From: Arion vulgaris
Lineage: Eukaryota; Mollusca; Gastropoda; Stylommatophora; Arionidae
Direction of reading: 5' to 3'
NCBI GenBank assembly: GCA_020796225.1
Contig: CM036756.1
Location: forward strand, 52,060,363-52,124,362
DNA length: 64,000 nt
Part shown: positions 1 to 10,594 of the stretch, piece after piece
How the letters are laid out: each line of letters begins with the position of its first letter
Numbering within the stretch: position 1 is the first letter of the stretch
Program-made: the position numbers and the translations under genes
The notes under the pieces: model-generated
The model's input: only the letters and a program-made list of their open reading frames with translations
What the model was told of the DNA's origin: nothing
Database searches by the model: none

Positions 1-834
1 AGGTTCATTGCAGCTAATCTTTGATGTGGAGAAGGCACCTGAGGATAATTATTGATTGCTTTATTGGGTTTTTATTTCTTCTTTGGTAGCTTTAGTGGAT
101 TTCAAATAACTTTTTGGTTGCATCTAGGTATTGGTTTTTCTTCATCATCTACTATCAGTTTCTCATGCTCAGAGTTTCAAACAAAGAGAAGTTGCCTCTA
201 GGAATGTAATAGTGATTCACAGTGGCACCCTATTGTGTGTAAGATATCTGAGCAGTCATTAGTTTTATGACGCATACATGTCATATTTCCATTGCTTAGT
301 TTCCACATCTGTTATTACAGACATGTTCCTTCTTTAGAGAGTGTGGGGTGGAAGGGCGAGAGGGGAATGGTCATAGATTCCTTGTTACAAGTAATCTATG
401 TTGTTACACTGTAATTTGTGTTCATGAACATGTACGCATTATGATATAAATAAAAAAGTATAGAGACAGAAAAACTTCTTCGAAAAAAAATGGCGGGAAG
501 ATGTAAAGCATAGCAAAGAAGAGGAGAAAATAATGTAACCGGTTAATATTTGTTGCATGTTCTTTTCTTTAATTTGCTTGCTAACATTTTCAAATCTCAA
601 TAATGTATATTTAAGTGAACATAATTTTAATAATGAGACAGTAGCTGGCTTAGTAACTACTAACTTGATCATAAAAAAACTATATGAGTATATGAATAAT
701 AGGACCGACCAGCAAAAATCAGAACATGCTAAACTTGTAATTATGGAACACAAATCTTTCTCAATCCAGTAGCTCATTAGCTTTGATCTTGTCAATACAA
801 AATATATGTTCATACATTTTTTTGTTCTTTTTAG
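1..834. other. AT-rich sequence without recognisable gene
   Basis: No convincing exon, RNA gene or element was recognised. Short open frames on both strands here are AT-rich and show no family motif. If the candidate exon that follows is real, this is upstream intron. Confidence 0.5.
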
Positions 835-896
835 GCATTGGATCATGACTCTGACCACTTTTTATCAAAATACATCAGACAAGAACCAGTGACTCG
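835..896 (+). CDS. candidate internal exon of an unidentified plus-strand gene
   Basis: A pyrimidine-rich tract ending in CTTTTTAG precedes the segment and GTAAAT follows it, as expected for acceptor and donor sites. Of the three frames only one is open across all 62 bases; it encodes about 20 residues beginning ALDHDSDHFL and ending in a split Arg codon (CG). The next candidate exon, at 7975-8076, starts with the one base needed to complete that codon, so the pair is phase compatible. The peptide is hydrophilic and I do not recognise its family. The call rests on splice signals and phase only, and chance agreement is possible. Confidence 0.4.
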
Positions 897-1802
897 GTAA
901 ATAAAGCTAAAAAATAATATTTTGTATTTTAATGTTCTTGTCTTTATTTTTACTTTGCACTTGATTCTTTGCCTGTTTCAATTTCTTGTTTTAAAAGATA
1001 TCTTTCTATTCTTTCAAACTTACCTGCACTTTCTTATTATCTAAACTGTATAAATGCTAACTAACGTGTGCATGGTTTTTTGAATAGTGTAGACAAGAGG
1101 AGAAACATAATTTTATTTGGTGAAATGTGTCAGTGTAGCTGTAGACTACAAGAGTTTCAACAATGAAGCTGAAAACTGTTTCTTTAGATAAATATTTATC
1201 TGTAAAACAATCTGTTTGCACATTCTTTGTAATTCTTCTAAATAATTATCATAGTTATGATTCCTTCTCAATATACAGCTCAAAACTTGGCATGCAAATA
1301 TTACAGTCACCTTTATACAGGTAAGTGTCATCTGGTAGTAATAAAGATTAGAGAAATCTAATTTTATTTTTAAAATGAAGCATTATAAATTTTAATAAAA
1401 TTTTGTATTTGTTATCAGTATAGTTATCTGTAAATGGGCATTGATAGCGAAGCATGCTAATTCTGGAGATTGAACCAACATGTGGAAAAATAATTTTTGA
1501 TGTGCACACAGTGCACAGTTGGACTACATGTTTCCTGATCCTCTACTTCGGTAGCTAAATTACAAGTATCTCAGAATTTTGAGTGAAGCTTGCCTGAATG
1601 GTGAGGGACACTGGTGATAAGGAAAGCAAGATTTCATGCAAAAATCAGTCAGAGGTGCCCTGACTATGGCTAAATTCATTGTGGATGAACGAAGAAAATA
1701 ATAAATATCTGTAATTGTTTTATTATGTTGCATTAAAAAAGTATATGAAATTCTACAGACAAGAAAAAAGCAATATAAGAAATGGAACACTTGCAAAAAA
1801 CG
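897..1802. other. AT-rich presumed intron
   Basis: Nothing with coding or element character was recognised between the candidate exon and the MITE. Confidence 0.4.
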
Positions 1803-2119
1803 TTAAACTCTTTTCACGCTTTAAGCCGCACACTGCGCCACGGCGTAAGTCCGTTGCACGCTATTAGCGGCACACTGCGCCATAGAGTTGCTTCCCTTAT
1901 AAGAAGTCTTTCTAGTTTTACTTCTACTGTTTTACTTATACTACTTTTCAACCTTGTTATTCTATTGGGTTGTCCAGTTTTCTTCAATTTAGTATATAAT
2001 AATATATATATGTTTATTTTTTTTACGAGTAGTTGGGATCGTTTTTTTTTTTTTTTTTTTACCTCCCTTGAATTAACTGCTTAAAAATTGAGAAAATAAC
2101 TCAGCGTGAAAAGAGTTAA
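1803..2119. mobile_element. TTAA-flanked MITE, piggyBac-like
   Basis: The ends are inverted repeats: CTCTTTTCACGCT follows TTAA on the left (with one extra A) and its exact complement precedes TTAA on the right. The 317-bp body has no transposase. Inside the left end a 16-bp word, GCGGCACACTGCGCCA-like, occurs twice (about 1827-1842 and 1868-1883). A TTAA target with short CTCTTT-type termini is characteristic of piggyBac-type elements, so this is probably a non-autonomous relative. A poly-T run of about 20 lies at 2043-2060. Confidence 0.6.
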
Positions 2120-2339
2120 ACAACAGTCAACAATTTGATCAAATAGTTAAATAGTTTGCGCATTTGGTCAGAATGAATCTCAATATATTTTATACAATTT
2201 ATTTCTTGTTTTTTTCTATAATTATGATAACCATCCCAGCATGTTTCCATGATCACATTTCACAAAATGTACAAATCTGGTCTTGTACTTTAGTTAGGGA
2301 TCATAATTATAATTGGTAACAGAGGTATTAAAGCAAGAA

Positions 2340-2712
2340 TAAAAATCCATTTCTTCGAAACTAAATGCTACAGAAAGATCCTACGAATACCATGGACAGA
2401 AAAAGAAAGAACACTGATGTCCTGAAAGAACTAAATGTTAAAGAGAATTGGCTGATAAACAACATACTATACAGAAAAATTAGATACTTTGGACATTAAG
2501 CATCACGATGGCCTGGAAAGAACAATATTAGAGGGCAGGGTCCCAGGATGCAGAGGCAGACCAAGAAGAAGATGGCTGCAAGATATTAAAGAAACCATGA
2601 ATATGACCATTGGCGAAGTGGGTGAACTAGCTAGAGACAGAGTGAATTTCAGATGTGCTGCAAAGAGAGCAACATCCCATAAAGGATACGCACCTTGATG
2701 ATGATGATGAGC
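2340..2712 (+). pseudogene. 5'-truncated RTE/BovB-like LINE 3' end
   Basis: Reading across frameshifts gives the C-terminal part of a LINE polyprotein: CYRKILRIPWTEK, then HDGLERTILEG, GRPRRRWLQDIKET and a short tail. The same text recurs at 59640-59976 in a longer copy of the element, so both belong to one subfamily. The fragment ends in an ATG-rich microsatellite (GATGATGATGATGA), the usual tail of RTE-type elements. At least two frameshifts separate the blocks. It is a dead 5'-truncated insertion. Confidence 0.8.
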
Positions 2713-3820
2713 AGAGGTATTTGTATGAAATGTTATTTACCAGCTATTATTTTAATTCTATAGAAATATTTGGATGCTTTATCAGTTGGTAAGATATTAT
2801 GTCAACCCTGTTGTGCTTTGTTTATACAAATATTATTGTCATCATATTTCCCAGAACAAAATTTGAAAAGGCAAATTTGTGGACAAATGTTTTGTTTATA
2901 TAAAGTTCAAATTAAAACATTCTTATTCAACTTGATGTCTCTATGTATTAGTTGTTTGTTTGGGGTGATTCAAAGTATTTATTGGCTCATTTGTTACCTT
3001 TCTCCAAGGCATGTTTTGTTGATATAAATTGAAATCTAGAGAGAGAAATGATTTCCTTTACTTAAAGTAGGGCACTGTTGTATCAGGTCCAATGATTTAA
3101 GTATCTGGGAACACTGATAACATCATTATAGAAGAACATGCAGTTTACAAATAACAAATATAACAGAGCAGACAAAATAACATTACAGAAAATAAAGTAC
3201 ATCTATGCAAAGCACCTTTGTCGATTTAAAGGTATTTGAAAAAATAAATTCTTCAGTGTAGATACAGAAAATTAGATTCTTCATATTAGGATTTTGAGTC
3301 TCCAAGATAAGATTAAGGCAGAATGAGATATTCTCCAGTTTTGGTTTTTAAATAGTGGTTTTGTGATGTGCTATGTTATTTTGCTATATTTTTATTTTGT
3401 ATTCTTTGCTTGATGAAGCATCTCTGTTGAAACATTGATTTAGTTGTTTAATTGTTTTAGATGTTGTATTTGGTAAAACGACCTTACTTCATTTATTTAT
3501 TGTCCTTCACATTTTATATGTAGTTTATCACATTATAGAGAAATGAAATATATCACATGGAAGCAAACCATGGACAATTTGTCTAAATAACAAGATATCA
3601 CTGGATGCAATAGAGACGCAATTTTACTATAAGAATTTTAAGAGCTGTATAGACAATGCTGTTTGGAAAAAGACCAATGAGGAGTGAGGTACTGAAGGGA
3701 TGAATTTGTTTGTTATGGTGAAACACGTAAATACAAAGTAATGTAGTTTTATAAATAAAAAAACAATAATTATTGAGCCAACAATGTAACGTTCTAGACT
3801 GACCAATATTTGCTCAATTT
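2713..3820. other. no gene; contains a dispersed repeat
   Basis: No gene is seen. A segment at about 3700-3770 (GGTGAAACACGTAAATACAA) closely resembles 9417-9480, and 3410-3445 resembles the complement of 9485-9525, indicating a dispersed, unidentified repeat family. Confidence 0.4.
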
Positions 3821-3824
3821 CCCC

Positions 3825-4385
3825 AACAGCTATAAAAGAGTCTTCTCTTTTTTTGTCGTCACACTGCTACCCGGTTGTTGCCCAGTGTTGTGGTTTTCTG
3901 TTTTTGTCTTGCACTGTTCTGGTGGCTTCGGTGATTGTTATTTTTGCCCTTTGACAGGATTCTGCTATGCCATCTAACCATCTTTTCATGGTCTTCCTCT
4001 TGCCTTCTTCCCTGATGTTCTGTTATAGAAGACTGTATACTGTGGCGTTTGGATGCATTCTTATTAAGTGGCCAAACCACTTCATTCTTTGTTTCTCAAT
4101 GTAAATTCAAGCAAGGTTCTGTACCAACTTTCTTTCTTATGCTGATGTTGGTGACTGTCTTTTCTGGTGTTGTTGGTAACTTTTGTAGGTTACAGTATTT
4201 GCTTTTTGCACTCTAGCCTTTATCTCTCTATCTAATCTTCCGTCTTTTGTGAATATGATTCCTAAGTATTTGAATTCTTTCACTTGATTTATTGTAGTGC
4301 TATTGACATGGATGTCTAGTTTATTATGTTTTCTTCCCATATTCATTATTTCTGTTTTAGTATTATTGATTTTCATGTCATGATA
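3825..4385 (-). pseudogene. LINE reverse transcriptase C-terminal fragment
   Basis: On the minus strand, 4137-4376 encodes a thumb-like block: MKINNTKTEIM, then VKEFKYLGIIFTKDG, the usual region after the RT YADD motif. Downstream, in another frame, 3859-4080 encodes remnants of the terminal basic block (RWFGHLIRM-like and KRWLDGIAES-like). Frameshifts and loss of everything upstream make it non-functional. The Helitron-like element starts about 20 bp beyond its upstream side and may have interrupted it. Confidence 0.7.
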
Positions 4386-4617
4386 TATAAAATTTGTATA
4401 ATAATCTACTATATATATAAAAATGAATGTTTGTTTGTTTGTGACCTATAGACTCGGAAACTACTGAACAGATTTAGCTTAAATTTACAGGATATGTTTG
4501 TTTTGGTGTCGGGATGCTACCTGTCATAGTTTAAAATAGGTAGCGCTGAAACTTTTTGAAAAAATATAAAAAATCGAAAACACGCTAATTTCATCGAGAG
4601 TTTCTAAGTTTGTTTGT

Positions 4618-4826
4618 TTTTTCCCGATCCAGAAGCACTTGAGCTGAAAGCTCTTCGGCTCGGTGTCATGGACATCATAACCCTTTGGCTCGGTGCCACG
4701 AACACCGTAAATCTGGGGAACCTGTAGCTTTTCTGCCAGTCCACGGAGTTGAGCTCGCACTTACAGAGGACTAGTCACCCGTAGTCCAGCGCGCTACGAA
4801 CACGCTGGGCACGCGGGCACCTAAGT
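4618..4826 (-). mobile_element. tRNA-derived SINE, family A
   Basis: Read on the minus strand, a tRNA-like head has an A-box-like TAGCGCGCTGG and a B-box-like GAGCTCAACTCC, followed by a body ending CTTCTGGATCGGG and a poly-A run. Near-identical copies occur at 32306-32490 (plus), 60155-60360 and 63316-63523. Pol III-type promoter boxes, a length near 205 bp and an A tail define a SINE. Confidence 0.8.
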
Positions 4827-5049
4827 TTGTTTACAATTTGCTATCAACGTTTCCAGAAGTCTACGGTATACACATTAATATATACACAAGATTCGATGAC
4901 GTGTGTTTTAAAACTATGGAGACCTCGATCTCTTTCATAGCATAAAATAATCGTTTCAAGGCAATTTTACAAACAAGCTGAATTTAAAATACGCAATCCA
5001 GGTTTGTTTCTTCAAAGGATTTCTACTCATTTCGAATCATGATAAGAGA

Positions 5050-5716
5050 AATATCAACTGGGACGCAACATTAGTAGCAATGAAGCAGTATGTCAACTGG
5101 GAGCCGAGATTAGTAGCAATGAAGCAATATGTCAACTGGGACACGACTTTAGTAGCAATGAAGCAGTATGTCAACTGGGACGCGACATTAGTAGCAATGA
5201 AGCAGTATATCAACTGGGATGCGACATTAGTAGCAATGAAGCAGTATATCAACTGGGACGCGAGATTAGTAGCAATGAAGCAATATGTCAACTGGGACAC
5301 GACTTTAGTAGCAATGAAGCAGTATGTCAACTGGGACGCGACATTAGTAGCAATGAAGCAGTATATCAACTGGGATGCGACATTAGTAGCAATGAAGCAG
5401 TATGTCAACTGGGACGCGACATTAGTAGCAATGAAGCAGTATATCAACTGGGATGCGACATTAGTAGCAATGAAGCAGTATATCAACTGGGACGCGAGAT
5501 TAGTAGCAATGAAGCAATATGTCAACTGGGACACGACTTTAGTAGCAATGAAGCAGTATGTCAACTGGGACGCGACATTAGTAGCAATGAAGCAGTATAT
5601 CAACTGGGATGCGACATTAGTAGCAATGAAGCAGTATATCAACTGGGACGCGACATTAGTAGCAATGAAGCAGTATATCAACTGGGAGGCGACATTAGTA
5701 GCAATGAAACAGTATG
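5050..5716. repeat. 39-bp minisatellite inside the Helitron
   Basis: About 17 copies of a 39-bp unit (GTAGCAATGAAGCAGTATAT then CAACTGGGACGCGACATTA). As 39 is 13 codons, the array is open in frames on both strands (MKQYINWDATLVA on plus), giving ORFs of 252 and 214 residues; the perfect periodicity and absence of flanking coding context argue against a real protein. Unit variants (GACACGACTTT, GATGCGACATT, GACGCGAGATT) recur in order at about every six or seven units, implying higher-order duplication. Confidence 0.9.
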
Positions 5717-5815
5717 TTATGTTATGTTATGTTATGCGATCGACGTCACGGCACATTGGGCATTCCCATGCATGCTCTGTCCTCCGCTGCAGCAGCCATC
5801 CTAAAGTCCATTTGC

Positions 5816-6501
5816 TCACCGTTCCCATGAGAAGTTGATTACTATATCTTCTCTCTCTACCACGAAGCGACACTGTCTGGCATGTCCACACTTAACGCCT
5901 AATTCTCGAACTCGTTCCAGTGTCTGAGATGTGCCCATGTCACATAATTGAGGCGTCCGCATTGATATCAGCTCTGTCCATACTTCTGCCCGTTTGAGTC
6001 GGGCATTGTTTGCAAGAAAGTCTGCACACTCGTTACCCTGCACTCCAGCATGTCCAGGTGTGTACAGCCAAGTCATTTTCTTGAGATGTGATCTCCGAAT
6101 GCTGTCCACCCATTCCACACGCATACTTCCAGATTCAATCAGTTGAAGCATATTCATCGAGTCTGATATGATGATCGTATGGGTAACCTGTTGCTCAGCC
6201 ACCCATGACAGAGCCCTGGAGGCAGCAGTGATCTCCATAGTCACACTCGATGTCATTGTCTCGAAAGCACTGCAGTCCTCATGAAGTATGCGACCATTTC
6301 GTTGTGTTGAATAAGCCCGCGATGATCTGGTTCCGCGTCTGACAGAGCCATCGGTGTAGATAATGATATCATCTGGATGGAGTGCCCATCCACGAGTGCA
6401 AGAATCTTCGCATTGACGACGCCTAGTGCCCATTCTCTACAGCGTCTCCCAAGTGTACTGACAACCATGGTGTAAGCAATCATATCCTCTGATATAGGCA
6501 T
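5816..6501 (-). pseudogene. LINE RNase H domain fragment
   Basis: The main frame (5816-6433) encodes a nearly complete type I RNase H domain: IIIYTDGSV (first Asp), TMEITAA (Glu), ISDSMNML (second Asp) and TPGHAGVQGNECAD (His and last Asp). A frameshift near 6425 joins it to an upstream frame (6253-6501). It is followed by a C-terminal segment with LERVRELGVKCGHARQ. RNase H domains occur in I/R1/Nimb-type LINEs. No RT is attached, so this is a 5'-truncated copy. The same 3' end recurs at 42912-43125 and a related domain at 54520-55080. Confidence 0.8.
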
Positions 6502-6534
6502 CCATTCTTCATTCTACAATCTCCTTCTTCTTCT

Positions 6535-6782
6535 TCTTTGCGTTTGTTCTTTCGACCAATTTTAATCACTCTTTGTGATATATTTGATCTTTGCCAAAAA
6601 CGTGTATACGTTGCATATTGGTTTAGTAGGCCCCTAAACGCATAAAACTTCAACACGTTTAGGACACATGCATCCGATTTCAGCCAAACCTCCTTAGTCG
6701 CCTCTTACGACATGCGTGGTAGGTAACAGTGGTTCTATTCTTTATATCCCAAATTTGGGCCCGTAACCACTCGGCGCATTCT
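6535..6782 (-). mobile_element. SINE, family B
   Basis: On minus it starts GCCGAGTGGTTACGGGCCCA, passes through a GTCGTAAGAGGCGACTAAGG central block, then TTTGGCTGAAATCGGATGCA and a 3' region ending in GAAGAAGAAGAAG. A second copy is at 8608-8868. The GTNGTAAGAGGCGACT block also appears in the SINEs at 43575-43810 and 49610-49875. Confidence 0.7.
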
Positions 6783-6893
6783 GCAATGAAGCAGTATGTC
6801 AACTGGGACAGCGACATTAGTAGCAATGAAGCAGTATATCAACTGGGACACGACATTAGTAACAATGAAGCAGTATATCAACTGGGATGTAAT
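6783..6893. repeat. resumed 39-bp minisatellite
   Basis: Just under three further copies of the 39-bp unit follow the insertion, with an extra base in the first. They end at GGGATGTAATTCAATTTTTT, about 45 bp before the Helitron 3' terminus. Confidence 0.9.
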
Positions 6894-6944
6894 TCAATTT
6901 TTTGTTGAAGGCGTAGCAATGTGCGCAGGGTACAGCTAGTAATA

Positions 6945-7974
6945 TTATAAAAGAGTATGCATGCTAATAGTTAGTATGTTTCACTACTCCAATGTCTCAC
7001 TGGTTAAATATACTCCTCACTTGTTCTCTTATAATGTTTGGTTCAAAATTACTTCAAAACTGTTTAGATATTTCGTCAATGCGCATGCTATTTAAAGGAA
7101 GCCATAACAGCCTTCATACTAAAAGTAGTTGTCCTGTATTCTCCATTCAGCTTGCAATACATTTTTGTTGAAGACAAATGTGTTCCTTGTGTGTTTTGTT
7201 GAAATAAGCAGACATGTTTTAATTTTAGCTCTTTCACATATTTTGTTTCTACTTATTGTGATGTATGAATATAATATGAAACATGTATCATGTATGGTTT
7301 CTGTTTAGTTTTGCTGTGTGGAATAATTTGTGAATCACTTGCCTGTTCTAGTTTGGTTTCAGTGTGTACATGTTCACATTTTCCACATACATTGCAAAAC
7401 AATAAATTTTATGTAACTTCACAGTTGTACAGTGAAGTTTGCCAGTTGTCATTCTTCAATGTATTGTTGTTCTATGATATAGTTAGTACCAACAATTTGT
7501 TTTTCACTTGCGTCTGATGTCTGTTCTTTATTCAAATAGTTGAAAATTGTATACCAAAAAATAGAAATAAAAGTTTGTATTTACTAACAACAAATCTTTG
7601 ATAAGCTACATGAATGCATAATTGAGACAAATGTGCGTAAGAATCACTATTCAGAAAATGTATGTTTTCCTAAGTATTTATTATAAAAGTTATTATTTGA
7701 TTAAATACACTTTCTACATTTATTTACTCAAATAATTTGACAATATTCTGATCATAGTTATTCATGAATTATTGCTTTTTATATGGGCTTTTGTCATTGA
7801 AGATATCCATCTTAGTATTTATATATTTTCTCATCATCCATCCATTCTTGACATTCTATATGGAACGGAGAACTACATGCTGATATTTTGCTGAGATTCA
7901 TTTACTGAGCAAAAATAAATTCTTATAAAATTAGTAAAAACTGTTAATAATTCTTTGTACTCTCATGTTTTTAG
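6945..7974. other. AT-rich sequence without gene
   Basis: No gene or element recognised; the plus-strand frame at 7290-7517 has no family motif. Confidence 0.5.
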
Positions 7975-8076
7975 TGTAGCACCAAAGTATGGATGTAAAT
8001 CAGATGAAGAAGTGGAGAGGTTTGAACCATGTAATCAGAGAATATCATCTGCAAATCATTCAAGAGAAAAAACTCT
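7975..8076 (+). CDS. candidate internal exon of the plus-strand gene
   Basis: A pyrimidine-rich acceptor (TTCTTTGTACTCTCATGTTTTTAG) precedes and GTAAGTG follows, a strong donor. The 102-bp segment is open in the frame that begins with one base completing the CG left by 835-896, reading VAPKYGCKSDEEVERFEPC, then NQRISSANHSREKT, and leaves two bases (CT) at its end. The acidic, polar peptide is unlike any of the transposon fragments in the window. I do not recognise a family. A possible following acceptor (ATATTTCAG at 8164-8172) continues in phase into an open frame, but that frame soon enters antisense LINE sequence and is not annotated. Confidence 0.5.
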
Positions 8077-8339
8077 GTAAGTGTATTATTTAATCTGTAA
8101 TGAGATTTCTACTATTTCTACTTTATTATACTTATGTAAGTATACTTATCTTATTTAGAAACAATATTTCAGTTTTGCTAAACTACTAGTGCAATTTTTT
8201 TTGGGGAGCAGAAAAATAATTCAGTCAGACCAAAACAAACTTTGTAGTGATTCAGTAAAGTTCTGCTCAGGAATATATAATATGACCATACTATATTCTG
8301 CAAAGGATGTGCTAGATAATGATGAGCATCTGTTATTCA

Positions 8340-8595
8340 TGTCCAAGATAAAAGAAATATTTAACTTGTTTAATGCTTATCGCTTGTGCTATTTTAACCT
8401 CGGCTGGGCCAAAGGCCCTTCTTTTTATTCCCTTGAGTTTTTGCAGTGTGTCATATCTGGCACCGTTTTTCTTCCCTCTTTATTCACTAGGATTTGTTCT
8501 CGTTCTCTTCATAAGCTCATTTTTTGTGACTCTATCGTACCATCTCAGTCTCTCTATTATGTACAGACATCAGTTGTTTGCAATTTATTAGTTAT
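8340..8595 (-). pseudogene. antisense LINE C-terminal fragment
   Basis: The minus strand reads IIERLRWYDRVTKNELMKRT, closely resembling GLRWYDKITNEELRERTK in the LINE fragment at 48180-48865, followed by a degraded tail. It makes the overlapping plus-strand frame (8189-8656) unlikely to be a gene. Confidence 0.6.
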
Positions 8596-8607
8596 TGTTT
8601 TAGTCAT

Positions 8608-8868
8608 TCTCCCGCCCGAGTGGTTACCGGGCCCAAATTTGGGGTGTAAAGAATAGAACCACTGTTACCTGCCATACATGTCGTAAGAGGAGACTAAGGA
8701 GGTTTGGCTGAAATCGGATGCACATGTCCTAAACGTGTAGAAGTCTATGCATTTAGGGCCTACCAAACCAATTTGCAATGTATACACGTTCTTGGCAAAG
8801 ATCAAACATATCACAAAGAGTGATTAAAATTGGTCAGAAGAACAACGCAAAGAAGAAGAAGAGTCATC
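8608..8868 (+). mobile_element. SINE, family B
   Basis: Begins CGCCCGAGTGGTTACCGGGC, contains GTCGTAAGAGGAGACTAAGG and GGCTGAAATCGGATGCACAT, and ends in an AAGAAGAAG tail. It aligns over its full length with the copy at 6535-6782. Its last 90 bases also resemble 23325-23415. Confidence 0.75.
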
Positions 8869-9239
8869 CTCCATATTTCTGACCCAGATAGAAGAACTTC
8901 TTTAACACTAAAGTTAAATATTTTAATTTTTTTTTCAGATTTGATTGCTTTTGAGTTTCACACATTTTCTAGTGTGATAAAAGCTCCTTCTGTATTTCTG
9001 TATTCTTATTCTGACATCTCTATATGTTCCTTTCTGTGTGTTTACATTGCTGCTAAAGTATGTGTATATTCTAGCTCTTGAAGTGTAGTTTCATCCATGA
9101 AGATTCGGTTGTGATTTTATTCATCAACTCTCATCATCTTTGTTTGTCAATCTATGAATGTTTAGTACTAATTGTTGTGACCTCTGATCACATGTGTTTA
9201 GTTTATCGTGTGTCTTTGTTTTAACTGCTCTTTAGTTAT

Positions 9240-9420
9240 TTTCTGTTCTAATGTTGACTTTAGGCTTGTTTTGCTCATTAAATTGTTATATTTTCTCAAT
9301 ATTGATATCCAACCTATATTCACTACTTCTGCTGTTTATTTATTTTATTATTTCTAGATGACATTTAGCTAACAATATTGTATCATCTGCATAATTCCAT
9401 GATTTAGTATATCCTATTTG
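9240..9420 (-). pseudogene. LINE RT catalytic-motif fragment
   Basis: The minus strand carries SWNYADDTILLAKCHLEI, the RT motif C (YADD) and its usual surroundings, followed by degraded thumb text (SEYRLDINIEK-like) full of stops. The fragment is short and dead. Confidence 0.5.
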
Positions 9421-9529
9421 GTGAAACATGTAATAACAAAGTACTGAAGTTTTAGAAAATACAAAAACAATGACAGTACACAGCAACGTTTCAACCAAAA
9501 GGCCTTTATCAAGCAAACCATGCAACAGG

Positions 9530-10232
9530 AGTGACGAATTTCACAATACACTATACATAGACTATGACAGAGATATTCCAACCATATTAAAATATGTGAC
9601 TAAAAATGAAATAAATTTAAAAAAAATAAAAACTAAAAGTGGAAAAAAGAAGGAAACAATAAAAGAAATCAAGTAAATAAAGTACATTTAACATACACAC
9701 ATATAGAATATGGAGCATGAGAAGAGAAACTACTAGGAAGCATAGGAATGTAGAACGTTGAGTCCATGAGGTCGCAAGGTACCATATAACAAAATTATAT
9801 GTCCTATTTGAAGTTATGATTGAATCATATTTCTATCTGCCAGCTCATCTCTACTTGACAAGTCCCACTCTGATTACAGAAGAAAATCCAGAATGTCTAA
9901 GATGGTCACTTTAGTGCCTCCCTACAATGCATTCAATGCTGTGGATAAAGTGTGAAGAAACTATTTCTACTATCTACCATTAACTCAGTGTATGGTAGAT
10001 TAACTCATGTTTATCTTTGATTTGCTGTACACAAGATGTATTTATATTTTAGTTGATTTGTTTTTGTGTTTCAAAAATGGATGAGTATTGGAAAAGAAAA
10101 TTTATTTCTATGAGTTGTTAGTAGCAGAATGATGTAGAGCTGCATAGTTTTGTGTGATGAAAACTTTCAAATACTTCTACATAGTTTTCCCAAGATTATA
10201 CACCAGAGTAAACTTATTTCTCTAGTAAATTC

Positions 10233-10237
<5 letters not shown>
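9530..10237. other. no gene recognised
   Basis: AT-rich sequence; no exon, element terminus or family motif was recognised. Confidence 0.5.

Positions 10238-10324
<87 letters not shown>
10238..10324. repeat. TA dinucleotide microsatellite
   Basis: About 43 uninterrupted TA units. A second short TA run follows the mariner-like element at 15467-15485, so the element sits in a TA tract, the expected target of Tc1/mariner insertion. Confidence 0.95.
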
Positions 10325-10326
<2 letters not shown>

Positions 10327-10594
10327 AAGTGTTCAAATGAAACAGGGACTTGTGGATTTATTTAAAAGTATCATACGCAAATTAACAGTTTCAACGGAAT
10401 TAAATAAAGCAACCACTTGTGAATAAGAATGCACCTGGGTTCATCAGAAAAAATCTCCGTGTGCATTTAGGCGTGGCCAACGTTACAAACTGGCCTAAAT
10501 GCTCTATTTGTCAAGATGGGAGGGTGAGGCGGATTATTCAAACGTGTTTAGTAAACATATGGACATTTTAGTAAACATACGGACTCAAACGAAC

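Larger units (their letters stand above)
5717..6782 (-). mobile_element. composite SINE-headed LINE insertion splitting the minisatellite
   Basis: Minus-oriented insertion: SINE-like head at 6535-6782, LINE 3' part with RNase H at 5816-6501, and a CATAA-type tail (5717-5735, seen as TTATG repeats on plus). It is bounded by a 16-bp near-identical pair, GCAATGAAACAGTATG at 5701 and GCAATGAAGCAGTATG at 6783, which fits a target-site duplication. The array itself is repetitive, so part of this match could be unit phase. Confidence 0.6.
4405..6939 (+). mobile_element. non-autonomous Helitron-like element
   Basis: The 5' end begins TCTACTATATATATAAAAAT and continues with ACTCGGAAACTACTGAACAG, text typical of animal Helitron 5' ends. 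The 3' end has a short GC hairpin-like stretch (GCGTAGCAATGTGCGC), then GGGTACAGCTAG followed by T. This gives a TC...CTAG element between host A and T with no target duplication, as known for Helitrons. No Rep/helicase gene is present. The interior holds a SINE (4618-4826), a 39-bp tandem array (5050-5716 and 6783-6893) and an inserted SINE-plus-LINE unit (5717-6782). Confidence 0.7.

Noticed and set aside
5080..5838. 252-codon plus-strand frame made of 13-residue repeats
   Set aside because: It is the 39-bp minisatellite read in frame; the opposite strand is equally open and the unit lies within a Helitron-like element.
8173..8656. Open frame following a possible acceptor, in phase with the exon at 7975
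   Set aside because: Beyond 8340 it is antisense to a LINE fragment and then runs into a SINE; no donor or family motif supports it.
10150..10365. Plus-strand frame with a long Ile-Tyr run
   Set aside because: It is a translated TA microsatellite.
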